A stretch of DNA of 64,000 bases, from the NCBI GenBank assembly GCA_025456065.1, contig JALOLH010000002.1:40734-104733 (forward strand). The letters are read 5' to 3'. Below are positions 50,687 to 60,539 of the stretch, one piece after another (the stretch's first letter is position 1; each line of letters begins with the position of its first letter). Below the pieces are notes generated by a model, which had not been told where the DNA came from, made no database searches, and saw only the letters and a program-made list of their open reading frames with translations. Source of the DNA: Candidatus Nanopelagicales bacterium (GTDB lineage Bacteria > Actinomycetota > Actinomycetes > S36-B12 > CAIYMF01). The position numbers were made by a program, and so were the translations under genes.

Positions 50687-52672
50687 ATGCCGCAGTCCGC
50701 CGGTACCTCGGCGCCCCCGGTCGCCGACCGTCTCGACTACCGGCCGGGGCTGGACGGCGTGCGCGCGACGGCGGTGCTGTCCGTGATCGCGTTCCACCTC
50801 GGCGCCAGCTGGCTGCCCGGCGGCTACCTCGGCGTGGACGTGTTCCTCGTGCTGTCCGGGTTCCTGATCACGGCACTGCTGCTCGCCGAGCACGCGGACA
50901 CCGGCCGGGTGGCCGTCGGGGCCTTCTGGGCCCGCCGGGCCCGCCGGCTCCTGCCGGCGCTGCTCCTGCTGATGGTCGTGCTCTCCGCCTGGGCCGCCCT
51001 CGCGGCGACCCCCGAGCAGGCCGTGAGCCTGCGGACGGATGCCATGGCGGCGCTGCTGTACGTGGCCAACTGGTGGTTCGTCGCCGATTCAGCCGAGTAC
51101 CTGGCCGCCGCCGACCCGTCGTTGCTGCTGCACACCTGGTCGTTGGGCGTCGAGGAGCAGTGGTACGTGATCCTGCCGCTGCTGGTGGTCGTCCTGCTCC
51201 GGGGCCGGCGCTCCACCTCCGCGCGCCTGCTGGTGGTGTTCGCCGGGCTCGCCGTCGCCAGCGCCCTGCTCATGGCGTGGCTGGCGGCAGCGGGGGCCGA
51301 GCACGCCCGGACCTACTACGGCACCGACACCCGCCTGTTCGCCCTGCTGCTCGGCGCGATGGCCGCGACGCTGGTGCATCGTCGGGGTTGGCCCCGCCCC
51401 GGCGTCGCCGACCTCGCAGGGACGGCCGGGCTGGTCGCACTGGCCGTGGCCGCCACCAGCCTGGGCGCGCTGCACCCGTTCGCCTTCCGGGGCGGGCTCG
51501 TGCTCGTCGCCATCGCTGCGACCGCCGTCGTCGTCGCTGCTGCGACGCCGGGCACACGGGTGGGTCGCGTCCTGGCCTGGCGGCCGCTCGTCGCGGTCGG
51601 GGTCGTGTCGTACGGCCTCTACCTCTGGCACTGGCCGGTGCACCGCCTCCTGCTCGACCAGCCGTGGTGGTGGCGGCTCGCCCTGGCAGGTGCGGCCGCG
51701 ACCATCTCGTACGTGGCGCTGGAGCGCCCGATCCGATCCGCGCAGTGGCACCGCATCCCCCTGCGCGTGCGCCCGGCCATCCCGGTGGCTGCCCTGGCGG
51801 CGGGTGCAGCGGTGGTCGTGGCGGCCACGAGCGCACCCGGCCCGCTGCCCGCGCCGGCTGCGGGGTCGCAGCTGGCCTCAGCCGTGACCGGGCAGGTGCT
51901 GCGCGTGGCCCGACCGTCCGACGTGCGCGATCCACGCGCGACCGAGGAGCCGGGCCCGCCCCGGCCCCGGACGACGGCTCCCGCGGAGCAGCGCCCGGCA
52001 CCGCGCCTGCCCACGCGGACGCTGGACGTCCTGGTCCTGGGCGACTCGGTGGCGTTCTCGCTGGCCTACCACCGACCGGAGCCCTCGCTGCGGCTGCGGG
52101 TCGGCGGGGAGCACGTGCTCGGCTGCGGGATCACCGAGCAGCCCCTCGCCTTCGGCGGCGGTGGGGTGCTCCGGCGTCCGCACTGCAAGGGGTACGTCGC
52201 ACGGTGGCCGGAGCTGGTCGCCGAGGCCGATCCGGATGTCACGCTGGTCGTCGTCGGGGCGTGGGAGGTGCACGACCACGTCCACCGCGGCGACCCGGTG
52301 GCCATGGGCAGCCCCGAGCACGACGCCCTCGTGGCCGCCGCCCTGCGCCGCGGCCTGGACGCGGTGACCGCGGGCGGTCGTGCCGCCGTCGTCACCGACG
52401 TGCCCTGCTTCGGGTCACCCGAGCCGATCGACCCCCGGGCCCAGCCGCTGCGCGTGCTCCATCTCAACGGACTCCTGGCGCGGGTGGTGGCCGCGTACCC
52501 GTCGGCGAGGCTGGTGCCGCTGTCCGACCGGCTCTGCCCGGACGGGGACGACGCCGGTGGGGCGGCGACCCGGTACGACGGGGTGCACTTCACCGCCCGG
52601 GGGGCTGCCGAGGTGTGGCCATGGCTGGACCGACAGCTGCGCACGGCCGTCGCCGCACAGCGGTCGCGCTGA
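50687..52672 (+). CDS. OafA/YrhL-type acyltransferase with SGNH domain
   Basis: A 661-residue envelope acyltransferase. The N-terminal membrane domain (about residues 15-360) has RPGLDGVRATAVLSVIAFHL, GGYLGVDVFLVLSGFLITAL and HTWSLGVEEQWYVILPLLVV, the AT3 signature, with about ten helices. A proline-rich linker leads to an extracytoplasmic SGNH esterase-like domain: LVLGDSVAFSL (block I Ser) and YDGVHFTARGAAEVWPWLD (block V Asp/His). Such fusions acetylate peptidoglycan, lipids or surface polysaccharide, taking the acyl group across the membrane. The acceptor cannot be told from the sequence. Confidence 0.88.
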   Translation: MPQSAGTSAPPVADRLDYRPGLDGVRATAVLSVIAFHLGASWLPGGYLGVDVFLVLSGFLITALLLAEHADTGRVAVGAFWARRARRLLPALLLLMVVLSAWAALAATPEQAVSLRTDAMAALLYVANWWFVADSAEYLAAADPSLLLHTWSLGVEEQWYVILPLLVVVLLRGRRSTSARLLVVFAGLAVASALLMAWLAAAGAEHARTYYGTDTRLFALLLGAMAATLVHRRGWPRPGVADLAGTAGLVALAVAATSLGALHPFAFRGGLVLVAIAATAVVVAAATPGTRVGRVLAWRPLVAVGVVSYGLYLWHWPVHRLLLDQPWWWRLALAGAAATISYVALERPIRSAQWHRIPLRVRPAIPVAALAAGAAVVVAATSAPGPLPAPAAGSQLASAVTGQVLRVARPSDVRDPRATEEPGPPRPRTTAPAEQRPAPRLPTRTLDVLVLGDSVAFSLAYHRPEPSLRLRVGGEHVLGCGITEQPLAFGGGGVLRRPHCKGYVARWPELVAEADPDVTLVVVGAWEVHDHVHRGDPVAMGSPEHDALVAAALRRGLDAVTAGGRAAVVTDVPCFGSPEPIDPRAQPLRVLHLNGLLARVVAAYPSARLVPLSDRLCPDGDDAGGAATRYDGVHFTARGAAEVWPWLDRQLRTAVAAQRSR

Positions 52673-52840
52673 CCCGACCGCCCCCAGGGACGCGGCCGCG
52701 TCCGGTGGCCCCTTCCCCCTCGATGGACGAGGCGCTCCCGCAGGGGCGCGCCACGCCCGTTGACCTGGGCGGCCGGCGGGAGCAGCATCCGATCCGCCGG
52801 CGCGGACGTTCGCCCCGGCGACCCAGCGGAAGGGGCACCC

Positions 52841-54748
52841 ATGTCCGACGATCCTGCCGCCGCGAGGTCCGAGACCTCCGGAGATCCCACCGACACCGGT
52901 CCGGCCGGCACCGACGAGTCGCGCGAGGCGATGCGCCCGGCGGCAGCGACGCCCACCTTCGACAGCGACCTGGGGCCGGGGGACACCGGCCCGGAGGTCG
53001 AGGACGTCTTCGGGTACCTCCGTCGGTTCGGCTACTTCCCCAACCCGAGCCTGGCGCGGCGCTTCCCCATGTGGCGCCCGGGGCTCGCCTTCCCTCCCGA
53101 GGACCCGCAGGTCTTCGACGAGACGCTGGAGACCGCGGTGCGGATGTTCCAGCAGGCGAACGGGCTGGAGGTGACCGGACGCATCGACGAGGCCACCCGC
53201 GACCTGATGGCCCGACCGCGGTGCGGGGTCCCCGACGTGCCGGTGCCGGAGGGGGCCCAGCGCTTCGTCGCCCAGGGGAACCGGTGGCCGGGCCCGGGCG
53301 TGTCGTACAGCTTCAGCGGCTTCAGCCCGGACCTCACCACGGCCCAGGCGAGGACCGCGGTGCGGGGAGCGTTCGACCGGTGGTCCGCCGTCACGCCGCT
53401 GAACTTCACCGAGAACCCCGCCGGTGGCGACATCCGCATCGGCTGGTTCTCCGGCAACCACGGCGACGGTGCCAGCAACGCCTTCGACGGACCCTCGGGC
53501 GTGCTCGCCCACTGCTTCTACCCGCCGCCGAACGGGGGCGACATCGCTGGGGACTGCCACTTCGACGAGGCCGAGACCTGGACGGTGAACACGCCGCCGA
53601 CGGGGATCGACCTGCCGACGGTCGCCCTGCACGAGCTGGGCCACGGCCTCGGGCTGGACCACTCCGCGGACACCTCCGCAGTGATGTACGCCTACTACGG
53701 CGGCGCGCGCCGCGAGCTGACCGCTGACGACGTCCAGGGCATCCAGTCGATCTACGGCGCGCGGTTCCGCTGGGCATCACGCGGTGGCGCCATCTTCGAT
53801 CCGGTCGTCGCGACGAACGCCGACGGCCGGCTGGAGGTGTTCGCGCGCGGGACCGACGGGGCGCTGTGGCACATCTGGCAGACCAGGCCGAACAACGGAT
53901 GGAGCGGATGGGCCTCGCTCGGCGGGGTGATCCAGGGCAGGCCGACCGTCGGTCGGAACGCGGACGGCCGGCTGGAGGTGTTCGCGCGGGGGACCGACGG
54001 CGCGCTGTGGCACATCTGGCAGACCCGGCCGAACGGTCGATGGAGCTCGTGGGCCTCGCTCGGCGGCTGGATCGTCAACCCGGTCGTCGCCGCGAACGCC
54101 GATGGTCGCCTCGAGGTGTTCGTGCAGGGGGCGGATGGCGCGCTGTGGCACATCTGGCAGACCCGGCCCAGCAACGGGTGGAGCGGGTGGGCGTCGCGCG
54201 GCGGCGTGCTGTCCAGCCCGGTGGCGGTGGGCCGCAACAGGAGCGGTCGCCTCGAGGTCTTCGTCCGCGGCACCGACGGCGCGCTGTGGCACACCTGGCA
54301 GACCAGGCCCAGCAACGGGTGGAGCGGGTGGGCGTCGCGGGGTGGGGTGATCGTCGGAGCACCCGTCGTCGGCGCCAACGCCGACGGCCGGCTCGAGGCC
54401 TTCGTCCGCGGCACGGACAACGCCCTGTGGCACACCTGGCAGACCGCCCCGGACGGCACCTGGTCCGGATGGGGATCGCTCGGGGGGACCATCGCCGACC
54501 CGTGCCTCGGTCGGAACGCCGACGGTCGCCTCGAGGTGTTCGTGCGCGGGGCGGACAACGCCCTGTGGCACATCTGGCAGACCAGGCCCAGCAACGGCTG
54601 GAGCGGATGGGGCTTCCTGAGCGGGCAGCTGATCGGCGGCCCGGTGGCGTCCCGCAACCAGGACGGCCGGATGGAGGTGTTCGTCAAGGGGACGGACAGC
54701 GCGCTCTGGCACACCTGGCAGTCCGCCCCCAACGACGGGTGGAACTGA
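52841..54748 (+). CDS. Matrixin (MMP-like) metalloprotease with cysteine switch and C-terminal seven-repeat propeller
   Basis: A 635-residue protein with MMP-like organisation. Residues ~45-125 are a peptidoglycan-binding-like prodomain (VFGYLRRFGYFPNPSLARRF, TAVRMFQQANGLEVTGRIDE). Residues 126-133 read PRCGVPDV, the cysteine switch of latent MMPs (C128). The catalytic domain (~140-306) has the structural zinc/calcium loop (H207, D209, H224, H240) and the zinc helix HELGHGLGLDH (H264, E265, H268, H274). The Met-turn is M282 (AVMYAYY), and it ends DDVQGIQSIYG, as MMPs do. Residues ~310-635 hold seven 46-47-residue tectonin/lectin-like repeats (NADGRLEVFARGTDGALWHI) in the place of a hemopexin domain. 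No signal peptide is visible, so the export route is unclear. GGAAGGGG precedes the ATG. Confidence 0.88.
   Translation: MSDDPAAARSETSGDPTDTGPAGTDESREAMRPAAATPTFDSDLGPGDTGPEVEDVFGYLRRFGYFPNPSLARRFPMWRPGLAFPPEDPQVFDETLETAVRMFQQANGLEVTGRIDEATRDLMARPRCGVPDVPVPEGAQRFVAQGNRWPGPGVSYSFSGFSPDLTTAQARTAVRGAFDRWSAVTPLNFTENPAGGDIRIGWFSGNHGDGASNAFDGPSGVLAHCFYPPPNGGDIAGDCHFDEAETWTVNTPPTGIDLPTVALHELGHGLGLDHSADTSAVMYAYYGGARRELTADDVQGIQSIYGARFRWASRGGAIFDPVVATNADGRLEVFARGTDGALWHIWQTRPNNGWSGWASLGGVIQGRPTVGRNADGRLEVFARGTDGALWHIWQTRPNGRWSSWASLGGWIVNPVVAANADGRLEVFVQGADGALWHIWQTRPSNGWSGWASRGGVLSSPVAVGRNRSGRLEVFVRGTDGALWHTWQTRPSNGWSGWASRGGVIVGAPVVGANADGRLEAFVRGTDNALWHTWQTAPDGTWSGWGSLGGTIADPCLGRNADGRLEVFVRGADNALWHIWQTRPSNGWSGWGFLSGQLIGGPVASRNQDGRMEVFVKGTDSALWHTWQSAPNDGWN
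53816..54745 (+). repeat. Seven in-frame ~140-bp repeats encoding a beta-propeller
   Basis: Seven copies, 138-141 bp each, begin at 53816, 53957, 54095 and onward. Each encodes N-x-DGRLEVF, a G-x-DGALWHxWQT segment and a WSGWxSxGG turn. The last copy stops at NDGWN; its missing outer strand could be supplied by WASRGGAIFDPVVAT just before the first copy, which would close a seven-bladed ring. The DNA copies are similar enough to recombine, so repeat number may vary between strains. Confidence 0.85.
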
Positions 54749-54907
54749 CGCCCCGGAGGCCCGCGCCGGCGCCGCTGCCCGAGGCCGTGGGCGGGAGCCG
54801 GTGCCCTCGGGACACGCGACCCCGGCCGGAGTAGCGTCCCCAGCACCTCCGGCCCGTGGGGTCGGAGCCAGTTCGTGCGCGACCCGGTCGCGCAGAGGAG
54901 GTCAGCC

Positions 54908-57900
54908 ATGACGTTCCCCCGTTCCTCCCGCACCCGCGCCGCGCTGCCGCTCGCGCTCCTCGCCGTGGTCGCCTGGGTGGCGCCCGGGCCGGCCTCCTCG
55001 GCTGCGCCTGCGGCGCCAGGCCCCAGCGGTGGGGGAGGGGCGGTGCTCTTCGCCGCCGACGGGCTGCGTCAGGACCTGGTCGCCGCGTACGCCGCCCGCG
55101 GGGACCTGCCCACCATGGCGTCGTTCCTGAAGAAGGGGACCGTCGGCAGCGGGCAGGGGATGCGCACGCAGGCCCCGCCCAACACCGGCGCCGGCTGGTA
55201 CAGCGTGGCCACGGGCGCCAGCCCGGGCGTGACCGGGTCCACGAACAACACCTTCCACATCAACGGCGCGCCCTTCGCGAACCGGACAGCCGCCTTCGAC
55301 CCCGGGGTCCTGCAGGCCGAGACGATCGCCCAGAGCGCCGAGCGGGGCGGGCTCAAGGTGGCCCAGGTCGAGTGGGCGGGCGGGCGCAACGCGGCCATCG
55401 ACGGCCCGACGATCGACTTCCGCACCTTCCACTCGGGACGCGGCGTCGCGACGAACTACATCGCCCCCGGCGACGACGCGGCGTTCGTCGCCTCCTTCGG
55501 GCTGCAGTTCGACCACCCGGCGGGCTTCGCCGGGCAGGCCCCCTTCCCCGGGGCGGCGCCCACCGACGCGACGGGCTGGAGCAACGTCCCCGCCAGCTAC
55601 TCGCCCGCCAGGGAGATGCGGTTGCGCGTGCTCGACGCCGGGGCGGACACGTACGGGCTCAACGCCTACCTGTTCGACTCCACCGACGACGGGGCCGTCG
55701 GCTACGACCGGGTCCTGCTCGCGCCCGGCAAGGACGGCGCCGACGCCGCCGGCACCCTCGCCGAGGGCCAGTGGGCCGACGTCAAGGTGACGATCGACGG
55801 CGGCGCCCTGGCCGGCAGGACCGCCGGGATGCTCGTGAAGGTCGAGCGGCTGGCCGCCGACCTGTCGCAGGTCCGGCTGTTCCACACCTCGGTGTCGCGT
55901 GCGATCGCGACCTGGCCGGCGTGGCCGGGGGAGGCCGGGTTCACCGGCGACTTCGCCGAGTACCTCGCCCAGGAGTTCCCGACCTCCACTGCGGCCGACT
56001 TCGCCGTGCTCGAGGCCGGCATCGTCTCCGAGGAGACCTACGTGGAGCAGGGCCTGTACTGGGCGAGGGCCCACCACCCGATGCTCGAGTACGTCGTGCG
56101 CACCTACGACCCGGACCTGCTGCTCGCGGGCTACCCGACCACCGACGAGTTCCAGCACCAGTTCCTGGGCCTGGTGACCCGTACCCTGCCCGGCGGCGCG
56201 GCCAACCCCGCCTTCGACGACGTCCAGGTCAACGGCACCCCGGACGGGCGGGTGGCGGCCCGCGAGGGGTTCCTGCGCCAGGCCTACCGTGGAGCCGACG
56301 AGACGTTGACCCTCGCCCGGCGCCTGATGGGTCGCGACCCGACGACGTTCGTGACCTCGGACCACGGCTTCGCGCCGCAGTTCCTCGCCGTCGACGCCAG
56401 CCAGGTCCTGGTCGACCTGGGGCTGCTGTCCCGCCCGCAGACCTCCAACTGCCGTCCCGCCACGGGCGAGACCATCGGCAAGGCGAAGGCCTGCTTCGCC
56501 GGGGGAACCCTGCAGGTCTACCTCAACCTCGCCGGTCGGGACCCGGCCGGTGGCGGGTTCCAGCAGGTGCCGGCCAACGAGGAGGCCGCGACGGTCGCCC
56601 GGGTCGAGGCCGCCCTCGAGGCGCTGGCCGACCCCAACGACTGGACCGGCGACGGGCGGCCCGAGGGCTGGAGGGTCATCGACCGCGTCTTCACCAAGGC
56701 CGAGGCCCGGTACATCCCCAACGGGCCCGACTCCACGTCCGACATGGCGCACCCGACCCGGACCGGCGACGTGGTGGCCTTCGCGTTCCCGCCGTACCAG
56801 TTCGACGCGGCCACGCCCGGCACGCTGGTCGCACGGTCGGCCTTCTTCGGCCAGCACGGCTACGTGCCCGACGTCCAGGACCTCGCGGCCAACATCAACA
56901 TGCGGGCGACCCTCCTGGCCGGCGGGACGGGGATCGCCAAGGGTGCCGTCACGGCGAGCACCATCGACGTGGCCCCCACCCTGGCGTTCCTCCTCGGGGT
57001 CCCCGTCCCGCAGCACAGCCAGGGGCGCGTGCTGACCGAGGTCGTCAGGGGGGGTCCCAGCTTCAAGGCCGTCGCGGTGGTCGGGCTGACCGACTTCCAC
57101 GGCCAGCTGGAGCCGACCAGCGCCACCATCGACGGCCGCAACATCCCGGTCGGCGGCGCTGCGCAGCTGGCCACGATGTTCGACGAGGAGTCCGCCGCCC
57201 TCCCGGGCCAGGACCTGCTGTTGGCGTCCGGTGACAACGTGGGGGCCTCGCCGGCCAACTCGGGGCTGCTCGAGGACATGCCGGCGATCGACGTGGAGAA
57301 CGCGTGGGGCCTCGACGCGACGTCGTTGGGCAACCACGAGTTCGACTACGGCGTCGAGCGGCTCCAGCGCCACATCGCCCGTGCCGAGTTCCCCTTCCTG
57401 GCGGCCAACGTCATCGAGGAGTCGACCGGCGAGCTCCCCGACTGGCTCGAACCCTCGGAGGTGTTCACCGTCAACGGCGTCCGGGTCGGGGTCATCGGGG
57501 CCGAGCTCGAGGAGACCCCCGACCTGGTCAGCGCGGGGGCGACCGCTGGGCTGAAGTTCCTTCCCGAGGCCCAGGCCATCGCCGAGGAGTCCGAGCGGCT
57601 GCGCCGGCAGGGCGTGCGGGTCCAGGTCGTGGTGATCCACCAGGGCGCGGCACTGGGCAGCAACGCGGTCGGCCTGACGCCGGCGACGGCTTGGGACGGG
57701 CCGATCCTGGACATCGTCGACCAGCTCCAGGACACGACGGTGGACCTGGTCCTCGCCGGCCACACCCACCGGATCGCCAACTTCATGCGTGGGCGGATCG
57801 CGGTGGCTGAGGGCCTCAACGCCGGGGCCAGCTACTCGGTCGGCCAGATGATGGTCCGGGGTGGCGACGTGGCATGGGTCGGGACCTCGACCCGGGTGGC

Positions 57901-58612
57901 CAAGACCATCGGCGTCGCCCAGCGGGCCGACGTCAAGGCGATCGTCGACGACGCGAACGCCCAGACGGCCGTCCTGCGCAACAAGGTGATCGGCTCGCAG
58001 CAGTTCGACATCAAGCGTGCGCCGACGCGGCTGCTCGAGTCCGCCATGGGGAACATGGTCGCGGACGCGATGCGGGTGAAGTACCCGGGCATCGACGCGG
58101 CCCTGACCAACTCCGGTGGCCTGCGTGCGGACCTGAACTGCTCCCCGCCGTCGGCGGGTGAGCAGCCGTGCGAGATCACGTGGGGCGAGATGTTCGCGGT
58201 GCTGCCGTTCGGCAACCGCACGGCGATCGCGACCTACACCGGCGCCCAGCTCGAGGAGGCGTTCGTCAACGGCTTCTCGCCCGCCTGCAACCCGGCGATC
58301 TCGACCGGGCGGTTCCCGCAGGTCTCCGGTCTCAAGGTCACGTACACCTGCACCGGCACCACCGCGGAGGTGACCGGCATGTGGCGGACCCCGCAGGGCG
58401 TCGCCGGGCCTGCGACGCCGATCGGCCCGACCGACTCGGTCCGCCTGGTCACCAACGACTTCATGATCACCGGAGGTGACGGGTACAGCGTGCTGACGCA
58501 GGGCAGCAACGTCCTCCAGCCCGGTGACGACCTGCTGCAGGTCGCCATCGACTGGGTGGCCGCCAACTCGCCGGTCGGCCCCGTGGTCGACGGCAGGATC
58601 GTCCGGGAGTAG
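54908..58612 (+). CDS. Secreted fusion of type I phosphodiesterase/pyrophosphatase and 5'-nucleotidase
   Basis: A 1234-residue exported enzyme. A signal peptide ([20 protein letters not shown]) leads to an alkaline-phosphatase-fold phosphodiesterase (about 45-715). This has [10 protein letters not shown] (metal Asp), [18 protein letters not shown] (nucleophile Thr), TTDEFQHQ and [10 protein letters not shown]. The second half (about 720-1234) is a UshA-type calcineurin-like nucleotidase. [37 protein letters not shown] and [10 protein letters not shown] form the metal site; [30 protein letters not shown] and [12 protein letters not shown] form the nucleotidase domain. Together they could turn extracellular nucleotides or dinucleotides into nucleosides and phosphate. 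AGAGGAGG precedes the ATG. Fusing the two fold types in one chain is unusual. Confidence 0.85.
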   Translation: MTFPRSSRTRAALPLALLAVVAWVAPGPASSAAPAAPGPSGGGGAVLFAADGLRQDLVAAYAARGDLPTMASFLKKGTVGSGQGMRTQAPPNTGAGWYSVATGASPGVTGSTNNTFHINGAPFANRTAAFDPGVLQAETIAQSAERGGLKVAQVEWAGGRNAAIDGPTIDFRTFHSGRGVATNYIAPGDDAAFVASFGLQFDHPAGFAGQAPFPGAAPTDATGWSNVPASYSPAREMRLRVLDAGADTYGLNAYLFDSTDDGAVGYDRVLLAPGKDGADAAGTLAEGQWADVKVTIDGGALAGRTAGMLVKVERLAADLSQVRLFHTSVSRAIATWPAWPGEAGFTGDFAEYLAQEFPTSTAADFAVLEAGIVSEETYVEQGLYWARAHHPMLEYVVRTYDPDLLLAGYPTTDEFQHQFLGLVTRTLPGGAANPAFDDVQVNGTPDGRVAAREGFLRQAYRGADETLTLARRLMGRDPTTFVTSDHGFAPQFLAVDASQVLVDLGLLSRPQTSNCRPATGETIGKAKACFAGGTLQVYLNLAGRDPAGGGFQQVPANEEAATVARVEAALEALADPNDWTGDGRPEGWRVIDRVFTKAEARYIPNGPDSTSDMAHPTRTGDVVAFAFPPYQFDAATPGTLVARSAFFGQHGYVPDVQDLAANINMRATLLAGGTGIAKGAVTASTIDVAPTLAFLLGVPVPQHSQGRVLTEVVRGGPSFKAVAVVGLTDFHGQLEPTSATIDGRNIPVGGAAQLATMFDEESAALPGQDLLLASGDNVGASPANSGLLEDMPAIDVENAWGLDATSLGNHEFDYGVERLQRHIARAEFPFLAANVIEESTGELPDWLEPSEVFTVNGVRVGVIGAELEETPDLVSAGATAGLKFLPEAQAIAEESERLRRQGVRVQVVVIHQGAALGSNAVGLTPATAWDGPILDIVDQLQDTTVDLVLAGHTHRIANFMRGRIAVAEGLNAGASYSVGQMMVRGGDVAWVGTSTRVAKTIGVAQRADVKAIVDDANAQTAVLRNKVIGSQQFDIKRAPTRLLESAMGNMVADAMRVKYPGIDAALTNSGGLRADLNCSPPSAGEQPCEITWGEMFAVLPFGNRTAIATYTGAQLEEAFVNGFSPACNPAISTGRFPQVSGLKVTYTCTGTTAEVTGMWRTPQGVAGPATPIGPTDSVRLVTNDFMITGGDGYSVLTQGSNVLQPGDDLLQVAIDWVAANSPVGPVVDGRIVRE

Positions 58613-58630
58613 CACCCGATCGGGGCTGGC

Positions 58631-58668
58631 GGCGGCCTGCCTCCGGCGGGGGCTGGCGTCAGGCCGCC
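58631..58668. terminator. Possible bidirectional terminator hairpin between convergent genes
   Basis: GGCGGCCTG (58631-58639) and CAGGCCGCC (58660-58668) form a perfect 9-bp stem around a 20-base loop in the 46-bp gap between the nucleotidase fusion and the lipoprotein hydrolase. The right arm overlaps the stop of the minus-strand gene. There is no T-run, so its efficiency is uncertain. Confidence 0.4.
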
Positions 58669-60335
58669 CGTCCCGGCAGGGCGCTGAGGTCGATCAGCCA
58701 CGCCCTGCCGGGCGCTGATCGCGGGACCAGGGAGACGCTCGTGATCCGGGTGAGGTCGACGCCGGCGGCGTCCCCGAGTCGCACGTCCAGCTGCTGGCCC
58801 CAGCGCCTGGAGGGGAGCAGCTCGCCCTCGGGGAAGGCCTCGATGGTCCCGCCGGCCAACGTCGCCGTCCCTCCCGCCGCATCCTCCAGGGCCAGGTCGA
58901 ACCCGACGGGCGAGCCTTCCGGGGCCAGGGCGATCCGGGCCGAGATCGCCGCGGCCGCGCTGAGGTCCAGTGGGGTGGCCAGGTCGAGTCGGGCCGCGCC
59001 CTCGGCGGCCTGCCAGGTCAGCTCGAGGTACTCCCGGACCTCCGGGTCCCGGTGGGCGGCCGGCCAGTGCACCGCGCCGCCCTCGCCGGTGAACGCGCCG
59101 CAGTCGCCCGGGTCCTCGGTCTCGGAGATCCCGTCGCACGGCTCGACGGTGATCGCGCCCTCGCCCGCCCCGGTGAAGCCGGCACCGTAGGTCAGGGTCG
59201 TGCGCTCGCGCCCCACCGCGGCCACGTGCACCCGGGTCCCACGAGCGGTGGGCACGGCGACCCGGCCGTCGAGGACGTCCGCCGCCGCCGCCTCGTCACG
59301 CAGGAAGGCGGCCGCGGCCAGCCCGAGGATCCGCGCGGCCACGTCCTGCTGCTCGTCGGCGGTCAGGCGGGTGGGGGCGTCGGGCGCGCAGAGGGGCTCG
59401 ATCTCGCCACTCTCGAGGTACGCGTCGTCGAAGGCTCCCGGGACGACCGAGTCCCCCGGCACCCATTCGGCGTTGAAGTAGTTGTGGTTCGCGCCCTCCA
59501 CGATCACGGCCGTGCGTAGCAGCGCGGGGTCCGCCGTCCGGTCCACGTACCGCTGGGCGGCGCCGGGACCGACGTCGCCGTCGCAGTAGCCGGTCATCGC
59601 CACGACGGGCACGGCGCCGCGGTCACCGGGGTCGAAGGCCGTCGGCGCGATGAGGACCTCGCCGCGGACGGTCCAGGCGGCGTCGCTGGGGCGTTCCCTG
59701 GTCGCCCGGTCGACGCCCTCGCCGCCGCGGCTGTGACCCATCAGGAGCACGTTGTCCACGTCGACCTCGGGCCAGGCCTCGAGGCCCGGGACCGCTCCGC
59801 CGGCCCACGCGTCGAGGTGGTGGCGGACGAGCTCGGAGCGGGCCGCGGCACCGGCGTCGTCGCCCATCTCGGTGGCCATGACGTTCACCCCGTTGCCGCT
59901 GAGCGACACCGTGAGGACGCCCTGCGAGGCCAGGCGGCGCTGCAGGTAGTCGAAGCCGCGCCAGTTCGCGATCGGCTCGGAGCCCTCGCCGCACGGCCAC
60001 GCGGTCGTCGAGCTGCCATCAGCCGGGTTCCAGCACGAGGCCGTGTAGCCGTGGAGCAGGACGGCGAGCGGCAGCGGACCCTCGGCTCCCACCGGCCCGA
60101 CGACGTGGCCCTCGACCTCGACCGGTGCACGCAGCCCGGCGATCCGCAGGTCAGGCAGCTCGTAGGACGTCGCGACCGTGTCCAGCGGCCCGGGCGCCAC
60201 GGCCGCGGCCACGACATCGGGGCCAGTCGGAGGCGCGGAGGCCGGTGACGTCGGGCCGCCGTCCGCCCCGGGCGCGCTGCTCGTGCAGCCGGCGAGCATC
60301 GTTCCGAGGAGGAGCAGGGACAGGGTCCGTCGCAT
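58659..60335 (-). CDS. Alpha/beta-hydrolase lipoprotein
   Basis: A 558-residue lipoprotein: the signal ends in LLGTMLAGCTSS and is followed by a Pro/Ser/Gly-rich spacer. The hydrolase core shows PLPLAVLLHGYTASCWNPAD (oxyanion region), VLLMGHSRGGEGVDRATRER (nucleophile elbow GHSRGG), VPVVAMTGYCDGDVGPGAAQ (acid region) and VIVEGANHNYFNAEWVPGDS (catalytic His). The last ~200 residues are a beta-rich domain of unknown type. Related proteins are annotated as platelet-activating-factor acetylhydrolase-like or dienelactone-hydrolase-like; the substrate is unknown. The start is fixed by a leaderless promoter. Confidence 0.78.
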   Translation of the reverse strand: MRRTLSLLLLGTMLAGCTSSAPGADGGPTSPASAPPTGPDVVAAAVAPGPLDTVATSYELPDLRIAGLRAPVEVEGHVVGPVGAEGPLPLAVLLHGYTASCWNPADGSSTTAWPCGEGSEPIANWRGFDYLQRRLASQGVLTVSLSGNGVNVMATEMGDDAGAAARSELVRHHLDAWAGGAVPGLEAWPEVDVDNVLLMGHSRGGEGVDRATRERPSDAAWTVRGEVLIAPTAFDPGDRGAVPVVAMTGYCDGDVGPGAAQRYVDRTADPALLRTAVIVEGANHNYFNAEWVPGDSVVPGAFDDAYLESGEIEPLCAPDAPTRLTADEQQDVAARILGLAAAAFLRDEAAAADVLDGRVAVPTARGTRVHVAAVGRERTTLTYGAGFTGAGEGAITVEPCDGISETEDPGDCGAFTGEGGAVHWPAAHRDPEVREYLELTWQAAEGAARLDLATPLDLSAAAAISARIALAPEGSPVGFDLALEDAAGGTATLAGGTIEAFPEGELLPSRRWGQQLDVRLGDAAGVDLTRITSVSLVPRSAPGRAWLIDLSALPGRAA

Positions 60336-60348
60336 GCGGCGGACGGTA
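60336..60348 (-). promoter_or_regulatory. Leaderless -10 element of the lipoprotein hydrolase
   Basis: On the minus strand TACCGT (60348-60343), then 7 bp, then ATG. The neighbouring sequence 60349-60539 holds possible out-of-frame upstream parts of the next gene but nothing firm. Confidence 0.55.
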
Positions 60349-60539
60349 CCTGCGGGGGCGAGGACGCGGGCGGCTGCGGCACGAGCCGTGCAGGGGCGCG
60401 CATCGGTTCGGCACGCGGACCTGGTCGGAGCACCGGGAACGCCAGCTGCCGCGCCCGCTCGCTCAGCTGCTGGCCATCCTGCGGCCAGGGGCGGACCGGT
60501 GCCGACAGGGACACGTGGCGTCCCGACCTGCTGCACCCG

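Noticed and set aside
53816-54745. Regular ~140-bp repeats that might suggest a CRISPR or satellite array.
   Set aside because: The repeats are in frame within a protein gene, vary mostly at synonymous or conservative sites, and encode propeller blades.
54902-58615. A 1237-codon open frame antisense to the phosphodiesterase/nucleotidase fusion.
   Set aside because: Same GC-driven shadow effect; no domain resemblance and the sense strand has signal peptide and catalytic motifs.
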